A DNA stretch of 64,000 nt, taken from assembly GCA_905216195.1 (NCBI GenBank), contig CAJMSX010000008.1:14930-78929 (forward strand). The letters are read 5' to 3'. The notes under the pieces were generated by a model. It saw nothing but the letters and a program-made list of their open reading frames with translations. It was not told the origin of the DNA and searched no databases. Both the position numbers and the translations under genes were made by a program. Source of the DNA: an uncultured bacterium. GTDB lineage: Bacteria > Bacteroidota > Bacteroidia > Bacteroidales > Marinifilaceae. Positions 43,504-52,421 of this stretch are shown piece by piece (the first letter of the stretch is position 1; the number at the start of each line of letters is the position of its first letter).

Positions 43504-43723
43504 CAATAATAGAATTAATTTAACTAAATAAAATAAGCTTTTTGTAATACTAGAATCCATTTTATATCTAAGAACAATACCTCACCGACCGGAGTCCTTT
43601 TTCAGCCAGGTATTCCTACCGCATCCCCCTAAACCGACAAACTTTCTGAACATCGATAAAAATCAGCGAACCCTGTCATTCCGACCCACCCATTTAATTG
43701 CGGGTAGAATACCCGGTAATCTT

Positions 43724-45148
43724 TTACAAATCACGTCCGGGCAACAGGTATTCCGCATCATCATAACAGAGGATGGCATTGACAATCGTCGCTGCTAAAT
43801 TACTTCCCCCTTTGCGTCCTTCAATGATAATTTTAGGAATATGCCCAAAAGATTTAAGCATATATTTGGATTCACATACATGGATAAACCCTACGGGAGC
43901 ACCCACCACTCCTACCGGACAAGCTTTTTCCAAACGCATCCAGGTACACAATTCCATCAAAGCGGTGGGGGCGTTCCCAAACACATAGAGTGCGTCGGGA
44001 TGCTCTCCGACAGCCAACCGTATACCGGCCTGAGTACGGGTGATGTTCAAGCGGGCGGCCATCTCTGCTGTGCGGGGGTCGGAAAGGTAACATTTCACTT
44101 CCAGGCCCAAGCGTTCCAAAGCTCCCTTCCGGATTCCGGCAGCCGCCATAGTCACATCCGTAACAATCGTGCGGGTTTTACCGCTGATGAGTGAACCGTA
44201 TATCGTCTCCACAGCTCCTTCATCAGCATAAAAAACAGTTTCCATATCGAAATCCGCTGTCGTGTGAATCGTATGCAATAAGGCCCACTTCCGGTCCAGA
44301 GGCAGGTGGGGCTGCTTCAATTCAGAGGCTATAGCGCGGAAACTTCGGATCATAATCTCCTGACCCGGTTTCCACTGCGCATTTGCCCCGTCCCCCTGTG
44401 CGGGGGTATCCGGATAGTATCCCCGGGGAGTAATCAGATGCCCCTGCCAGCTATAAGACTGGCTGTTTCCGATCAGCACCACGGTAAACATATCCACCTT
44501 TTCAGGATCAAACTCCCTGAGGGTGGTAACCGTTATTTTCTCTTCCTCACGGCCGGCTTGACGGACATACCCCACCGGCGTATTTTCGTCCCGTTCCCGG
44601 AGAAACAATTCTTTTAAGCGGTGTAGCTGCCAATAACGTCCTTCGCTTTTAGGATTGTAAACCGCCGTTACGAAATCGGCGGCCGCTGCGGCTTCGATAC
44701 GTTTTTCTATTTTTTCCCAGGGAGTCAGTAAATCCGAAAGGGAAATGACACAAAAATCGTGCCCGACAGGAGCTCCCAACCTGGCGGCCGCTTTTTGAAA
44801 TGCACTGATGCCAGGCAGGACTTCAATCTCGGTCTCCGACCCACGCTCCCGCCTCATTTCCCAAATTAAAGGAGCCATTCCGTAAATTCCTGCATCCCCG
44901 GAACTGATCACACATACCGTTTTGCCCTCCTCTGCATATTCAAAGGCTATAGCTGCACGCTCCCGTTCTTTCCGCATACCTGTATCTATACATTCGGCTC
45001 CCGGTTGTACGATCTCCCGGATAAAACTGAAATAATATTTATAACCGACCACAATATCCGAAACCGATAAGGCTGTTCGGACGGCCAAAGTAATATCCTG
45101 ACCGCTGCCGGGACCTATTCCCGCTACATATATTTTTCCCCGATTCAT
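43724..45148 (-). CDS. cbiH-cbiC: Fusion of precorrin-3B C17-methyltransferase (CbiH/CobJ) and precorrin-8X methylmutase (CbiC/CobH)
   Basis: 474 aa. Residues 1-245 are the CobJ/CbiH methylase ('IYVAGIGPGSGQDITLAV', 'VCVISSGDAGIYGMAPLI', 'EVLPGISAFQKAAARLGAP'). From about 265 a CbiC domain follows ('EIMIRSFRAI', 'HTTADFDMETV', 'ALMELCTWM', 'GAPVGFIHVCESK'). CbiH contracts the ring by C17 methylation early on. CbiC moves the C11 methyl to C12 near the end of ring synthesis. This fusion thus joins non-consecutive steps, unlike the other three. It is the first ring gene after the BtuB-like receptor, 56 bp away. Confidence 0.94.
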   Translation of the reverse strand: MNRGKIYVAGIGPGSGQDITLAVRTALSVSDIVVGYKYYFSFIREIVQPGAECIDTGMRKERERAAIAFEYAEEGKTVCVISSGDAGIYGMAPLIWEMRRERGSETEIEVLPGISAFQKAAARLGAPVGHDFCVISLSDLLTPWEKIEKRIEAAAAADFVTAVYNPKSEGRYWQLHRLKELFLRERDENTPVGYVRQAGREEEKITVTTLREFDPEKVDMFTVVLIGNSQSYSWQGHLITPRGYYPDTPAQGDGANAQWKPGQEIMIRSFRAIASELKQPHLPLDRKWALLHTIHTTADFDMETVFYADEGAVETIYGSLISGKTRTIVTDVTMAAAGIRKGALERLGLEVKCYLSDPRTAEMAARLNITRTQAGIRLAVGEHPDALYVFGNAPTALMELCTWMRLEKACPVGVVGAPVGFIHVCESKYMLKSFGHIPKIIIEGRKGGSNLAATIVNAILCYDDAEYLLPGRDL

Positions 45149-45204
45149 CTTTTGATTTTGGTGATAAAGTTACTATTTTAACCGGAAGTCCGGTGCCTGC
45201 ATCA

Positions 45205-47400
45205 TTATTTAAAACGAATCGTCAATCCTCCAAAAAAGGTACGTCCCGGCGAGAGGGTTGCGTAATTGGAACCGAAAGGCCGGTTATCGGCATAGTCGAA
45301 CAAATTCTCTATTCCTAAAACAGGTTCCAGCACAAAACGTCTCAGACAAGTAATCGTGTGTGTAGTCGTGAGGTTACACATCCAGTGACCCGGGGCCACA
45401 TCCGTAGGATTGTACCGGCTGCTCTGTCCCCGTACATTCACATTCACATTCAACCGGTACGCATTCCACTGCTGTTGCCAGTTGGCCGTTCCCGTTCCGG
45501 TATGCCGTATACTCCGTTCCAGACGGTCTTTTACCTCGTCCGGCGTTCCCTTGTCCTGCGTCCCTCGGGCATCACAATAGCTGTAGCCGCCTCCTAACGT
45601 AAAACCACGACCGAGATATGCCTGCAGATGCACATCTATTCCTTTCACCTTAGCATCGTTCAAATTGACATACAACCTTCTCTTTTTAATTCCGTTCGTC
45701 TTATCCTCCTCGGTCAGATCCACATATTTATAGGCAATCAGCTTCTCTACGTCATTGATATATCCGTTCACCGAAACGGTAAAGTTTTTCCCTACATATT
45801 CCACGTTCGCCGAATAATAATTACTCGTTTCGGGTTTCAAACCGGGATTACCGATACTGATCGTACTCCCTTTTATTTTCTCGTAATACAGTTGTTCCAT
45901 ACCCGGAGCTCTGAATCCCGCAGCATATCCTATCCGGAAATTAAAAGTCCCTAACGGCAGCATCACAGAAGCCTTAGGAGAAATCCGGTTTCCGAATGTT
46001 TCGTGATGCACATAGCGCAAACCGGCGATAAACTGCAACGTTCCGAAAAGGTTCAGTTCATCCTGGGCATATACAGAAAAAGTAGACGCACTTTTTGTTT
46101 CTTTGATACCGGCGTCAGGACTTTTCAACTGATCGTCCCGGAACTCCACTCCGGCCGAGAGTTTATTATATTTGCCGAGAGCGAAAACTCCTTTCAGATT
46201 CGCCTGATAATAATGTTGGCGTTTATTGAGTACAACCTCCCCTTTCTGATAGGTTTTATAATCTTTGATGTAGTCGTAATTATTTTCGTAATTATCGTTG
46301 TATACATCCAGAGCGATGTAAGAACGTTTATCTACTAAATAGCGGGCTCCCACCCCCAGCGTATAGTCTTGATAGGCCATATCGTAATTATAGGCACTGA
46401 CGGGGCGGTACAGGTGTTTTTGATAAAAACTACCCTGAGCATACAATTCCAGACGCTTTGTCGGTGAAAAACCGAATTTTTGATTGAATACATCCGAACG
46501 AAAACGGTTAGATGCCTGCTTATCCGTTTCCGTATATCCCCGGGGATCTTTACTGTCGGTTTCATAGGGGCTCAATTGCCATCCCCCGGCCTGTAAACGC
46601 TGATAAGACGTATGAGAAGCAAACTTCCCGGTATTGATATCCGCGGATAAATTCTGTGAAAACTGCCCTTCTTCGGCCAATCGGGTCTCCGAAACCAGGC
46701 TCAGTTTTTCCTTAGGTTGTTCGGTAATAATGTTGACGACTCCCCCCATAGCTTCCGAACCGTAAAGAGCGGAAGCAGATCCTTTCAAAATCTCGATGCG
46801 CTTCACCCGGCTCAGGTCGATGCGCCTCAAATCGGTATTGCCGGAGACATCTCCGGCTAATTTTTGTCCGTCGACCAGAATCAGGATGTAATCATTGGGC
46901 AGACCGTTCATCGTCATATAGTCACCCATAGCGGTGGTCGCGAAATTAAAGGAAGGATTCTGCATCTTCAAGGCATCGTCCAATTTCACGATTCCTGCTT
47001 TTCGCAATTGCGTTCCGGAGATCACTTCCACCGGCACGGGAGAATTCTTTAGCCGGTGATTGGTTCCCGTTCCGGTAACCACCACCTGATTGAGACCGAC
47101 AGGAGAATAGGTCAGTCTGAATAATAATTTATCCTGCTGTCCTTTTACTTTCTCCCGTACGGTTTCGTAACCCGCATAAGTTACACGCAAAATATATTCT
47201 CCCTCGGGAATATTCTTTATCGTAAACATCCCGTTGATATCGGTAACCGTACCGATCGTGCTTCCCTCCAAACGGACGTTCGCTCCCGGCAGAGGATTTC
47301 CGTCCGACTTCTCCACTACTCTACCGTTAAGCGTAAATTGCGCCCAAACATTACCTAACATAAACAACAATCCGATAGTAAGTATAACAAACTTTTTCAT
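45205..47400 (-). CDS. btuB: BtuB-like TonB-dependent outer-membrane receptor
   Basis: 731 aa. Signal peptide 1-20, then a carboxypeptidase-regulatory-like domain (about 22-105, 'LNGRVVEKSDGNPLPGANV'). The plug is about 110-220 ('NQVVVTGTGTNHRLKNSPVP', 'RIEILKGSASALYGSEAMGG'), and the barrel ends 'RTFFGGLTIRFK'. The plug and barrel fit a BtuB/FecA-type transporter better than SusC, judging by size and the 'ALYGSEAMGGVVNI' motif. Cobalamin as substrate is inferred from the riboswitch upstream and the ring genes downstream. It lies 45 bp after the small secreted-protein gene. Confidence 0.88.
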   Translation of the reverse strand: MKKFVILTIGLLFMLGNVWAQFTLNGRVVEKSDGNPLPGANVRLEGSTIGTVTDINGMFTIKNIPEGEYILRVTYAGYETVREKVKGQQDKLLFRLTYSPVGLNQVVVTGTGTNHRLKNSPVPVEVISGTQLRKAGIVKLDDALKMQNPSFNFATTAMGDYMTMNGLPNDYILILVDGQKLAGDVSGNTDLRRIDLSRVKRIEILKGSASALYGSEAMGGVVNIITEQPKEKLSLVSETRLAEEGQFSQNLSADINTGKFASHTSYQRLQAGGWQLSPYETDSKDPRGYTETDKQASNRFRSDVFNQKFGFSPTKRLELYAQGSFYQKHLYRPVSAYNYDMAYQDYTLGVGARYLVDKRSYIALDVYNDNYENNYDYIKDYKTYQKGEVVLNKRQHYYQANLKGVFALGKYNKLSAGVEFRDDQLKSPDAGIKETKSASTFSVYAQDELNLFGTLQFIAGLRYVHHETFGNRISPKASVMLPLGTFNFRIGYAAGFRAPGMEQLYYEKIKGSTISIGNPGLKPETSNYYSANVEYVGKNFTVSVNGYINDVEKLIAYKYVDLTEEDKTNGIKKRRLYVNLNDAKVKGIDVHLQAYLGRGFTLGGGYSYCDARGTQDKGTPDEVKDRLERSIRHTGTGTANWQQQWNAYRLNVNVNVRGQSSRYNPTDVAPGHWMCNLTTTHTITCLRRFVLEPVLGIENLFDYADNRPFGSNYATLSPGRTFFGGLTIRFK

Positions 47401-47445
47401 AAAAACGGTATTAAAAAATTTATAATCGCATTTTTGATTTCCGAA

Positions 47446-47808
47446 CTATTCAGCCAGGTTTCCTTTTTTATCGTTCATCCCCGAATAGCTTCTTTTTTTA
47501 TCCGCCATACTGATCACTTTATGTGCGGGAGCAAAACGGGCATGTTCGATAAAGAGTTTTTCAGCCACAGATCGGGGGTGCAAAATATTTTCCGATAGCT
47601 GCACCGACACCCGGGTAGGGGAAATAAACGACACATACAGGTCGGCATTGGTCGTAGGGCCGGTCAGACTACGGCCCGCCCGGTTCGTGGCTTCTTCTAC
47701 CGATTGTCTGCCTGGAAGACTCACCACTTTTCCGCGAACTCTCACTTGTGCCGGAACAGAAACCATACTATACAACATTCCTGTTGCCAGCACACCCCAT
47801 TTTTTCAT
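47446..47808 (-). CDS. Small secreted protein of unknown function under cobalamin-riboswitch control
   Basis: 120 aa. The N-terminus is a plausible signal peptide (MKKWGVLATGMLYSMVSVPAQ). After it come 'VRVRGKVVSLPGRQSVEEA' and a soluble, basic region with no motif I recognise and no cysteine. It is the first gene after the riboswitch at 47878-48040 and precedes the BtuB-like gene by 45 bp, so its expression should follow B12 status. It could be a periplasmic or surface accessory for corrinoid capture, or a degraded remnant. Coding reality is supported by the signal, the position and a start 70 nt after the riboswitch. Confidence 0.65.
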   Translation of the reverse strand: MKKWGVLATGMLYSMVSVPAQVRVRGKVVSLPGRQSVEEATNRAGRSLTGPTTNADLYVSFISPTRVSVQLSENILHPRSVAEKLFIEHARFAPAHKVISMADKKRSYSGMNDKKGNLAE

Positions 47809-47877
47809 AAATAAGATAAAAATTTAGACGTTCATAATAGCATTTCTGACCCCGGAAATACTTTATTCGCTGTATAA

Positions 47878-48040
47878 CTCTGGCAGGTTTCCTGACTTAG
47901 CCCTGAAAAGCAACCTTCCCATCCAACCTATAGGACAGTGGTGTAAGAAACTTTTCAACACAAGGGGCATCACAGTAGCGGGCACTGTTCCGGATTCTTA
48001 CCGGATTCCCTTTTAAGCGGCCGACGCACGTCCGCCGCTT
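47878..48040 (-). ncRNA. Cobalamin riboswitch (leader of the BtuB-like operon)
   Basis: On the minus strand the conserved blocks occur in order: 'AAAGGGAATCCGGTAAGAATCC', 'CAGTGCCCGCTACTGTGATG', a long variable arm, 'GGGAAGG', and the B12 box AGTCAGGAAACCTGCC at 47882-47897. It starts just after a -7 box and ends about 70 nt before the small secreted-protein gene. It is expected to lower expression of the whole run when cobalamin is plentiful. Confidence 0.96.
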
Positions 48041-48054
48041 CACCAAAATCGGTA

Positions 48055-48062
48055 CAAAGATA
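48055..48062 (-). promoter_or_regulatory. Putative -7 box of the second cobalamin riboswitch
   Basis: CAAAGATA on the plus strand reads TATCTTTG on the minus strand, immediately upstream of the riboswitch. Confidence 0.65.
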
Positions 48063-48234
48063 TATAAAAATGTGAATAAGTTCAAAATAAATCTTTAAGT
48101 ACGATCCCGGACTGAGTACTTTACCAGCCAAAACCACAAATACCACTCTTTTTTGTAAATACATTTGATTTAATGAATATTATTATTTCTACAGTATACT
48201 GTATAAAACACTTTCCTTGCAAAATATTTGGTTT

Positions 48235-48242
48235 TACTTTTG
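48235..48242 (+). promoter_or_regulatory. Putative -7 box of the fimbria-like operon
   Basis: TACTTTTG matches TAnnTTTG, about 118 bp before the chosen start at 48360. The surrounding gap 48063-48359 is AT-rich, in contrast to the operon it precedes, and shows no other gene. Confidence 0.5.
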
Positions 48243-48359
48243 CGGTCGATTTTATTACAAAATAACAACTAAAACGCACTGACATATAAATTATTACATA
48301 TAACAATCATGCACTTGTCTGTTTGTTACCATTTAATATCCGTTCAATACTTTGAAAAT

Positions 48360-51266
48360 ATGATCATTCTGATAAAGAACATTTGTGCCGGTTTGTGGAA
48401 CTATTCACTTACCATCCTGCTGGTGGCTCTGATTCTCTCAGGCTGTACCGATGATCCCCTGGAGAATACGGTTTTACCGCCTGTACCGGAAGGCTGTGTC
48501 CGGGTTGAACTGAACCTGAGTGTGGATGAGAGTCAAAAGATAGTCACCCGCGCCACCGATACGGAAGAGAAAGCTTATGATCCGGCTTATGTTTGGGTAC
48601 TGGTTTTCAACACCGACCCCGATCCAAAACTGATGGAGCCTCCCGTAAAAGCCACTCCCGGCAGCAATGAACAATTTTACGCCATACTCCGCGCCACTTC
48701 CGGCGAACGGCAACTCTGTCTCCTCACCGGACTGAGCGCTCCGCATAATTCCAGCCTTGCATCCATCTCTCCTACCGATACAGAAGCGGGAAATATTCTT
48801 TTCTCTACGCTGAATGCGAGCCTGAAAACAGCCTCCGTCACTTCCCAGGGAGTACTTGTCGGGGACGGGCATTACATTCCGATGTGCACCGGGATGATCG
48901 CCCTTCCTTCCGGCACCGTTTCCCTGTCCCAGGTCACCGCTCCCTTCCGGCGGATCGCTTCACGCATCGACGTGGAATGCATCCGCGGGAGCGGTCCCTC
49001 CGAAGGCCCGATGCCAACCGCCGGATTTGAAATCAAAGGCGTGACCCTCCAGAACGGAGCAAAACAGGGATATGTATTCCCGCAACAAATCCTGCCCGTA
49101 AACCTGGGCGGAATACAGACCTATAACGAGGCTACCGCAGTCAGCGGAAACGCCGTATCCGGACAAATTTACCTTTACGAGAACAACAGCAATAACGGGA
49201 CCGCAGGCAACAACCCCACCACCCTGATCGTACGCGGCAAATACCGGCAGGGAGAAGAAAGCTATTACCGCCTGGACCTGCTCGATACGAAAGGGACGAA
49301 GCCTTATCCCCCCCTCAGCATCACCCGGAATACCCTCTACAAAATAAAGATTTCAGAGGTCCTGACACCGGGCTACCGGACAGCAGCAGAGGCCATAGCC
49401 AATCCTCCGGCAAACAATATCATCTACGATGTGGACATAAACGACGGCACGACCACCGATATCGTCAGTAACGGGGAATACTACATCGGCTCCGACAACA
49501 GTGAATATGTCTTATACGGGGAAGGGGAAACAAACGTCACGGTGGCCACCATCACCCACAATGCTCCGGCAACCATACAGCCCGGATCGGTAAGCATCAC
49601 CGGAGTCACAGGCACCGGAGGCTCCCCGACCCAAGTGAGCAATCCTTTTACAGGCGTTTACAACGGCAGCACGCAAACAGCTCCCCTGACCATGACCCTA
49701 CCCGCAGGACTCACTTCATGCCAGGTTGTCCTTCGTCTCGGCACCCTCACAAAAACCATAGCCGTGCGCCGGAAACCCGTATTACCGCCTCTCGGGGAGA
49801 CCATCGACGAGTATACCTCACCGGAATATATTGCCGGAGAAGTCCAGAATGCCGACTGGATCAGACTCTCGGAATCACAAGAATACGATCCGGCAACGGC
49901 TACCGACAAGCTCACCAGTCCCGGCGGAAATATTTTTATCCATATTTTGCCCAACCTAAACCGAACAAATGTCAGCGTCCCCACTCCGGTCCGCACCGGC
50001 GGTACGCTCTATCTTTCCCGCAGCAATGACCAAGGCCGGTTGAAAATCGAGCTGTCCGAACGGGGATTCACCCATGTCCCCATCAGACCTTACACCTATA
50101 CCGGAAGTTTCTGGCGCCACAATGAAAAAGGGGAACGGCTCATCCGGATTCCGGCAGAGGCAAATAGCGGAGCCTGGAAGGCTCAGGTGGTATGGACCGA
50201 CGGTAACTGGACCCCGGACGACATTCTGCTTTCCACCGCTTCCCTGCCATCCTACCCTGCAGGAAACGTGGCGGCCGGAAGCGACACTCCCCCGGTTACG
50301 CAGGGACAGTCCACCGTTACAGGGGTAGCAGACGCCGGAAATCCGGTCTATTTCAGGATAGGACTGAAGAATACTTACCATCCCACCGCCGCATCCCCGG
50401 CACGCTATGCCGTCGTGGCAATCGGCTATGCCGGAGGCAACCGGACCCAACTGCTCTGGCTGCGGCAGGGCGAAGATCCCGACTACCTGATGCGGGCAGG
50501 GGATCCGGGGGCAGAGGGGACCGTGATCCGTTCGCAAGTAGACAAGTGGTCGGTCTACAACCTCACCGATGCTTCCATGGCCGCATCCGGAGGGAGGGAA
50601 TTACCCCGCCGGGGCGGGACATTTACCGATTATCCGACCCAGGCGGGAGCCTTGTTCCAATGGGGAAACTATAACAACGAACGCTATGCCTACAACCCGC
50701 TGAATCCGGCAACAGCCGTAACCGGATGGGACGCCACAGAACCGCTCTCCTGCTGGTCCGACAAAATCGGAGACGGCCTGATGAAAGACCGTTTCGAAAC
50801 CTGCCCCACCGGATACCGCCGGCCCGCCCACGGCCCCACAGATGGCAATTCCACAGGCAACAAGGATTATTCCGCCATGTGGCAGTCCATCTGGTGGACA
50901 CCCGGGACGGAGGCAGCGAACTCTATGCCGGGGTATTATGCAGACGGATATTTCGACCGGGGGCAGATACGGACTGCACCGGGAAACGGCGGAGGCAGCG
51001 ACGCAATGGTCGGTGAGGGCAAAAACGCCGCTTTCGCAGGCCGCCTGTTTTACAACCCCTACAACAACGCCTCCCTCTTCCTTCCCTTTGCCGGCATGCG
51101 GAACCCGGGGGACGGGACGCTCGCTAACGCAGGCAGTCAGGGCTACTACTGGTCCGCCAGCGCCACAACAGGCGGCAGCGGAGGCAATACCCCCTCACAG
51201 GGAGGCGCCTGGTTTTCAGCAACCTCAGGAACTGCGGGATACAGTATCCGTTGTGTCAAAGAATAA
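48360..51266 (+). CDS. Large fimbrillin-like surface lipoprotein
   Basis: 968 aa from the ATG at 48360; an upstream in-frame ATG at 48309 would put 17 residues before the signal. The lipoprotein signal ends 'LILSGC|TDD'. The N-terminal half resembles Bacteroidota fimbrillins (FimA/Mfa type): 'CVRVELNLSVDESQKIVTRA', 'YDPAYVWVLVFNT', 'PFRRIASRIDVEC', 'YKIKISEVL'. The C-terminal ~250 residues match the FISUMP/SUMF1-like end domain of tip proteins ('GLMKDRFETCPTGYRRPAHG', 'GYYWSASATTGG', 'GTAGYSIRCVKE'). It is likely a stalk or tip adhesin. The DNA is visibly more G+C-rich than its flanks, a sign of transfer. Confidence 0.82.
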   Translation: MIILIKNICAGLWNYSLTILLVALILSGCTDDPLENTVLPPVPEGCVRVELNLSVDESQKIVTRATDTEEKAYDPAYVWVLVFNTDPDPKLMEPPVKATPGSNEQFYAILRATSGERQLCLLTGLSAPHNSSLASISPTDTEAGNILFSTLNASLKTASVTSQGVLVGDGHYIPMCTGMIALPSGTVSLSQVTAPFRRIASRIDVECIRGSGPSEGPMPTAGFEIKGVTLQNGAKQGYVFPQQILPVNLGGIQTYNEATAVSGNAVSGQIYLYENNSNNGTAGNNPTTLIVRGKYRQGEESYYRLDLLDTKGTKPYPPLSITRNTLYKIKISEVLTPGYRTAAEAIANPPANNIIYDVDINDGTTTDIVSNGEYYIGSDNSEYVLYGEGETNVTVATITHNAPATIQPGSVSITGVTGTGGSPTQVSNPFTGVYNGSTQTAPLTMTLPAGLTSCQVVLRLGTLTKTIAVRRKPVLPPLGETIDEYTSPEYIAGEVQNADWIRLSESQEYDPATATDKLTSPGGNIFIHILPNLNRTNVSVPTPVRTGGTLYLSRSNDQGRLKIELSERGFTHVPIRPYTYTGSFWRHNEKGERLIRIPAEANSGAWKAQVVWTDGNWTPDDILLSTASLPSYPAGNVAAGSDTPPVTQGQSTVTGVADAGNPVYFRIGLKNTYHPTAASPARYAVVAIGYAGGNRTQLLWLRQGEDPDYLMRAGDPGAEGTVIRSQVDKWSVYNLTDASMAASGGRELPRRGGTFTDYPTQAGALFQWGNYNNERYAYNPLNPATAVTGWDATEPLSCWSDKIGDGLMKDRFETCPTGYRRPAHGPTDGNSTGNKDYSAMWQSIWWTPGTEAANSMPGYYADGYFDRGQIRTAPGNGGGSDAMVGEGKNAAFAGRLFYNPYNNASLFLPFAGMRNPGDGTLANAGSQGYYWSASATTGGSGGNTPSQGGAWFSATSGTAGYSIRCVKE

Positions 51267-51290
51267 GTGAATGAATAAACCAAAGGAAAT

Positions 51291-52415
51291 ATGAATCTGT
51301 TTTTTGTCAGAATGTGTAAATGTGCAGCCCTCCTCTGCTGGTTAGTCATCGAAAACAGCACGGAATGCCGGGCCCAGCAGACTGCAATTACCTGCCGCGA
51401 GCCGGTCAAGGTCACTCCAAGCACCTGGAAATACAATTCGGTGAGCTGCACCAGTGGAAACGGGATCACTTCCGTGATCGTATCGCTGTTCAACGGCAAG
51501 ATTGCCTCGAATACGAGCGGCATCCGACCAAGCAGCACCCACACCAGCCTTGGCTCAAACCCACAGGTATACACCTATTTTTTCGCACAACCCATCACAG
51601 CCGACCAGACGGCCGACTTTATCCGGGGGATGACCTTTTCGGTGAACAACACAGGTGCTAAAACCTCTGCCAGCGTGACCGTAGATGCAAATCCCTCCCA
51701 CCTTCCCCCGGGAGCTACGATCACCACATTCGACCATCCCGACGGGACGACACATTACTATGTTTTTGTAGACAAAGAACGGTTTGTCCGGTGGGACGAC
51801 GCCTACCACGAAGCAAAATCATACTATCTGATGGGGATGCGCGGTTACCTGGCAACCATCACCAGTAAAGAGGAAGATGATGTATTGGTCAATATCTCGG
51901 GATGGGCGGCCTGGTCGGGAGGAACCCGGATCGACGTTCAAACCGACGCAAAAACAATAGACATAGGTGAAAGCAGAAAGGACGGTTCAAACAGACTCGG
52001 CTATTTTATGTGGAATTGCGGACCCGAAACAGGCGTAACCTATTTTACCGGTAAAACCTCTCAGAATGGACAGGCCGTAGGTTATAACAGTTGGCAGAGA
52101 GGAGAACCAAATGCAGCTACCTGGAGTGGAAAAGATTTAAGTGAACCTGAATGCTGTATGCAAATCAATTACGATGGTCGGTGGTGGAACGATTTGAGTC
52201 CCGTTGATCAAGAGATGGCAATTGCAAGGGGTTTTTTTATCGAATTCGGCGGAACCGAAAACACCGGTTCAGGCCCTATGGCTATCAAGTACAAACGCCC
52301 GGCGCAGCCCGTAGACAATGACCAGTGGTATTTTTATGATCCCGCCAACCAGGCTTCCTCTTCCGAGGTTTCACTCACATTCGCTCCCCATATTTACATA
52401 CTGAATGTAAAATAA
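51291..52415 (+). CDS. Secreted protein with a C-type lectin domain (EPN/WND)
   Basis: 374 aa with an N-terminal signal-like segment. Residues 30-150 are a Thr/Ser-rich domain of unknown type. Residues about 155-320 form a C-type lectin-like fold: 'FVRWDDAYHEAKSYYLMGMR', 'GYLATITSKEED', 'GYFMWNCGPETG', E272-P-N274, paired cysteines at 288-289, and W299-N-D301. EPN plus WND are the calcium and sugar ligands of mannose/GlcNAc-type C-type lectins. It starts 24 bp after the fimbrillin-like gene and ends 6 bp before the anchor gene, so the three belong to one operon. Glycan binding is inferred. Confidence 0.82.
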   Translation: MNLFFVRMCKCAALLCWLVIENSTECRAQQTAITCREPVKVTPSTWKYNSVSCTSGNGITSVIVSLFNGKIASNTSGIRPSSTHTSLGSNPQVYTYFFAQPITADQTADFIRGMTFSVNNTGAKTSASVTVDANPSHLPPGATITTFDHPDGTTHYYVFVDKERFVRWDDAYHEAKSYYLMGMRGYLATITSKEEDDVLVNISGWAAWSGGTRIDVQTDAKTIDIGESRKDGSNRLGYFMWNCGPETGVTYFTGKTSQNGQAVGYNSWQRGEPNAATWSGKDLSEPECCMQINYDGRWWNDLSPVDQEMAIARGFFIEFGGTENTGSGPMAIKYKRPAQPVDNDQWYFYDPANQASSSEVSLTFAPHIYILNVK

Positions 52416-52421
52416 AAAACC

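Noticed and set aside
47990..48010. Possible tRNA-like or repeat segment (CCGGATTC repeated)
   Set aside because: The repeated CCGGATTC belongs to a paired stem inside the cobalamin riboswitch.
50842..51270. 142-codon plus-strand ORF in the fimbria-like gene
   Set aside because: It is an alternative frame of a G+C-rich gene; the main frame carries the FISUMP-like domain.
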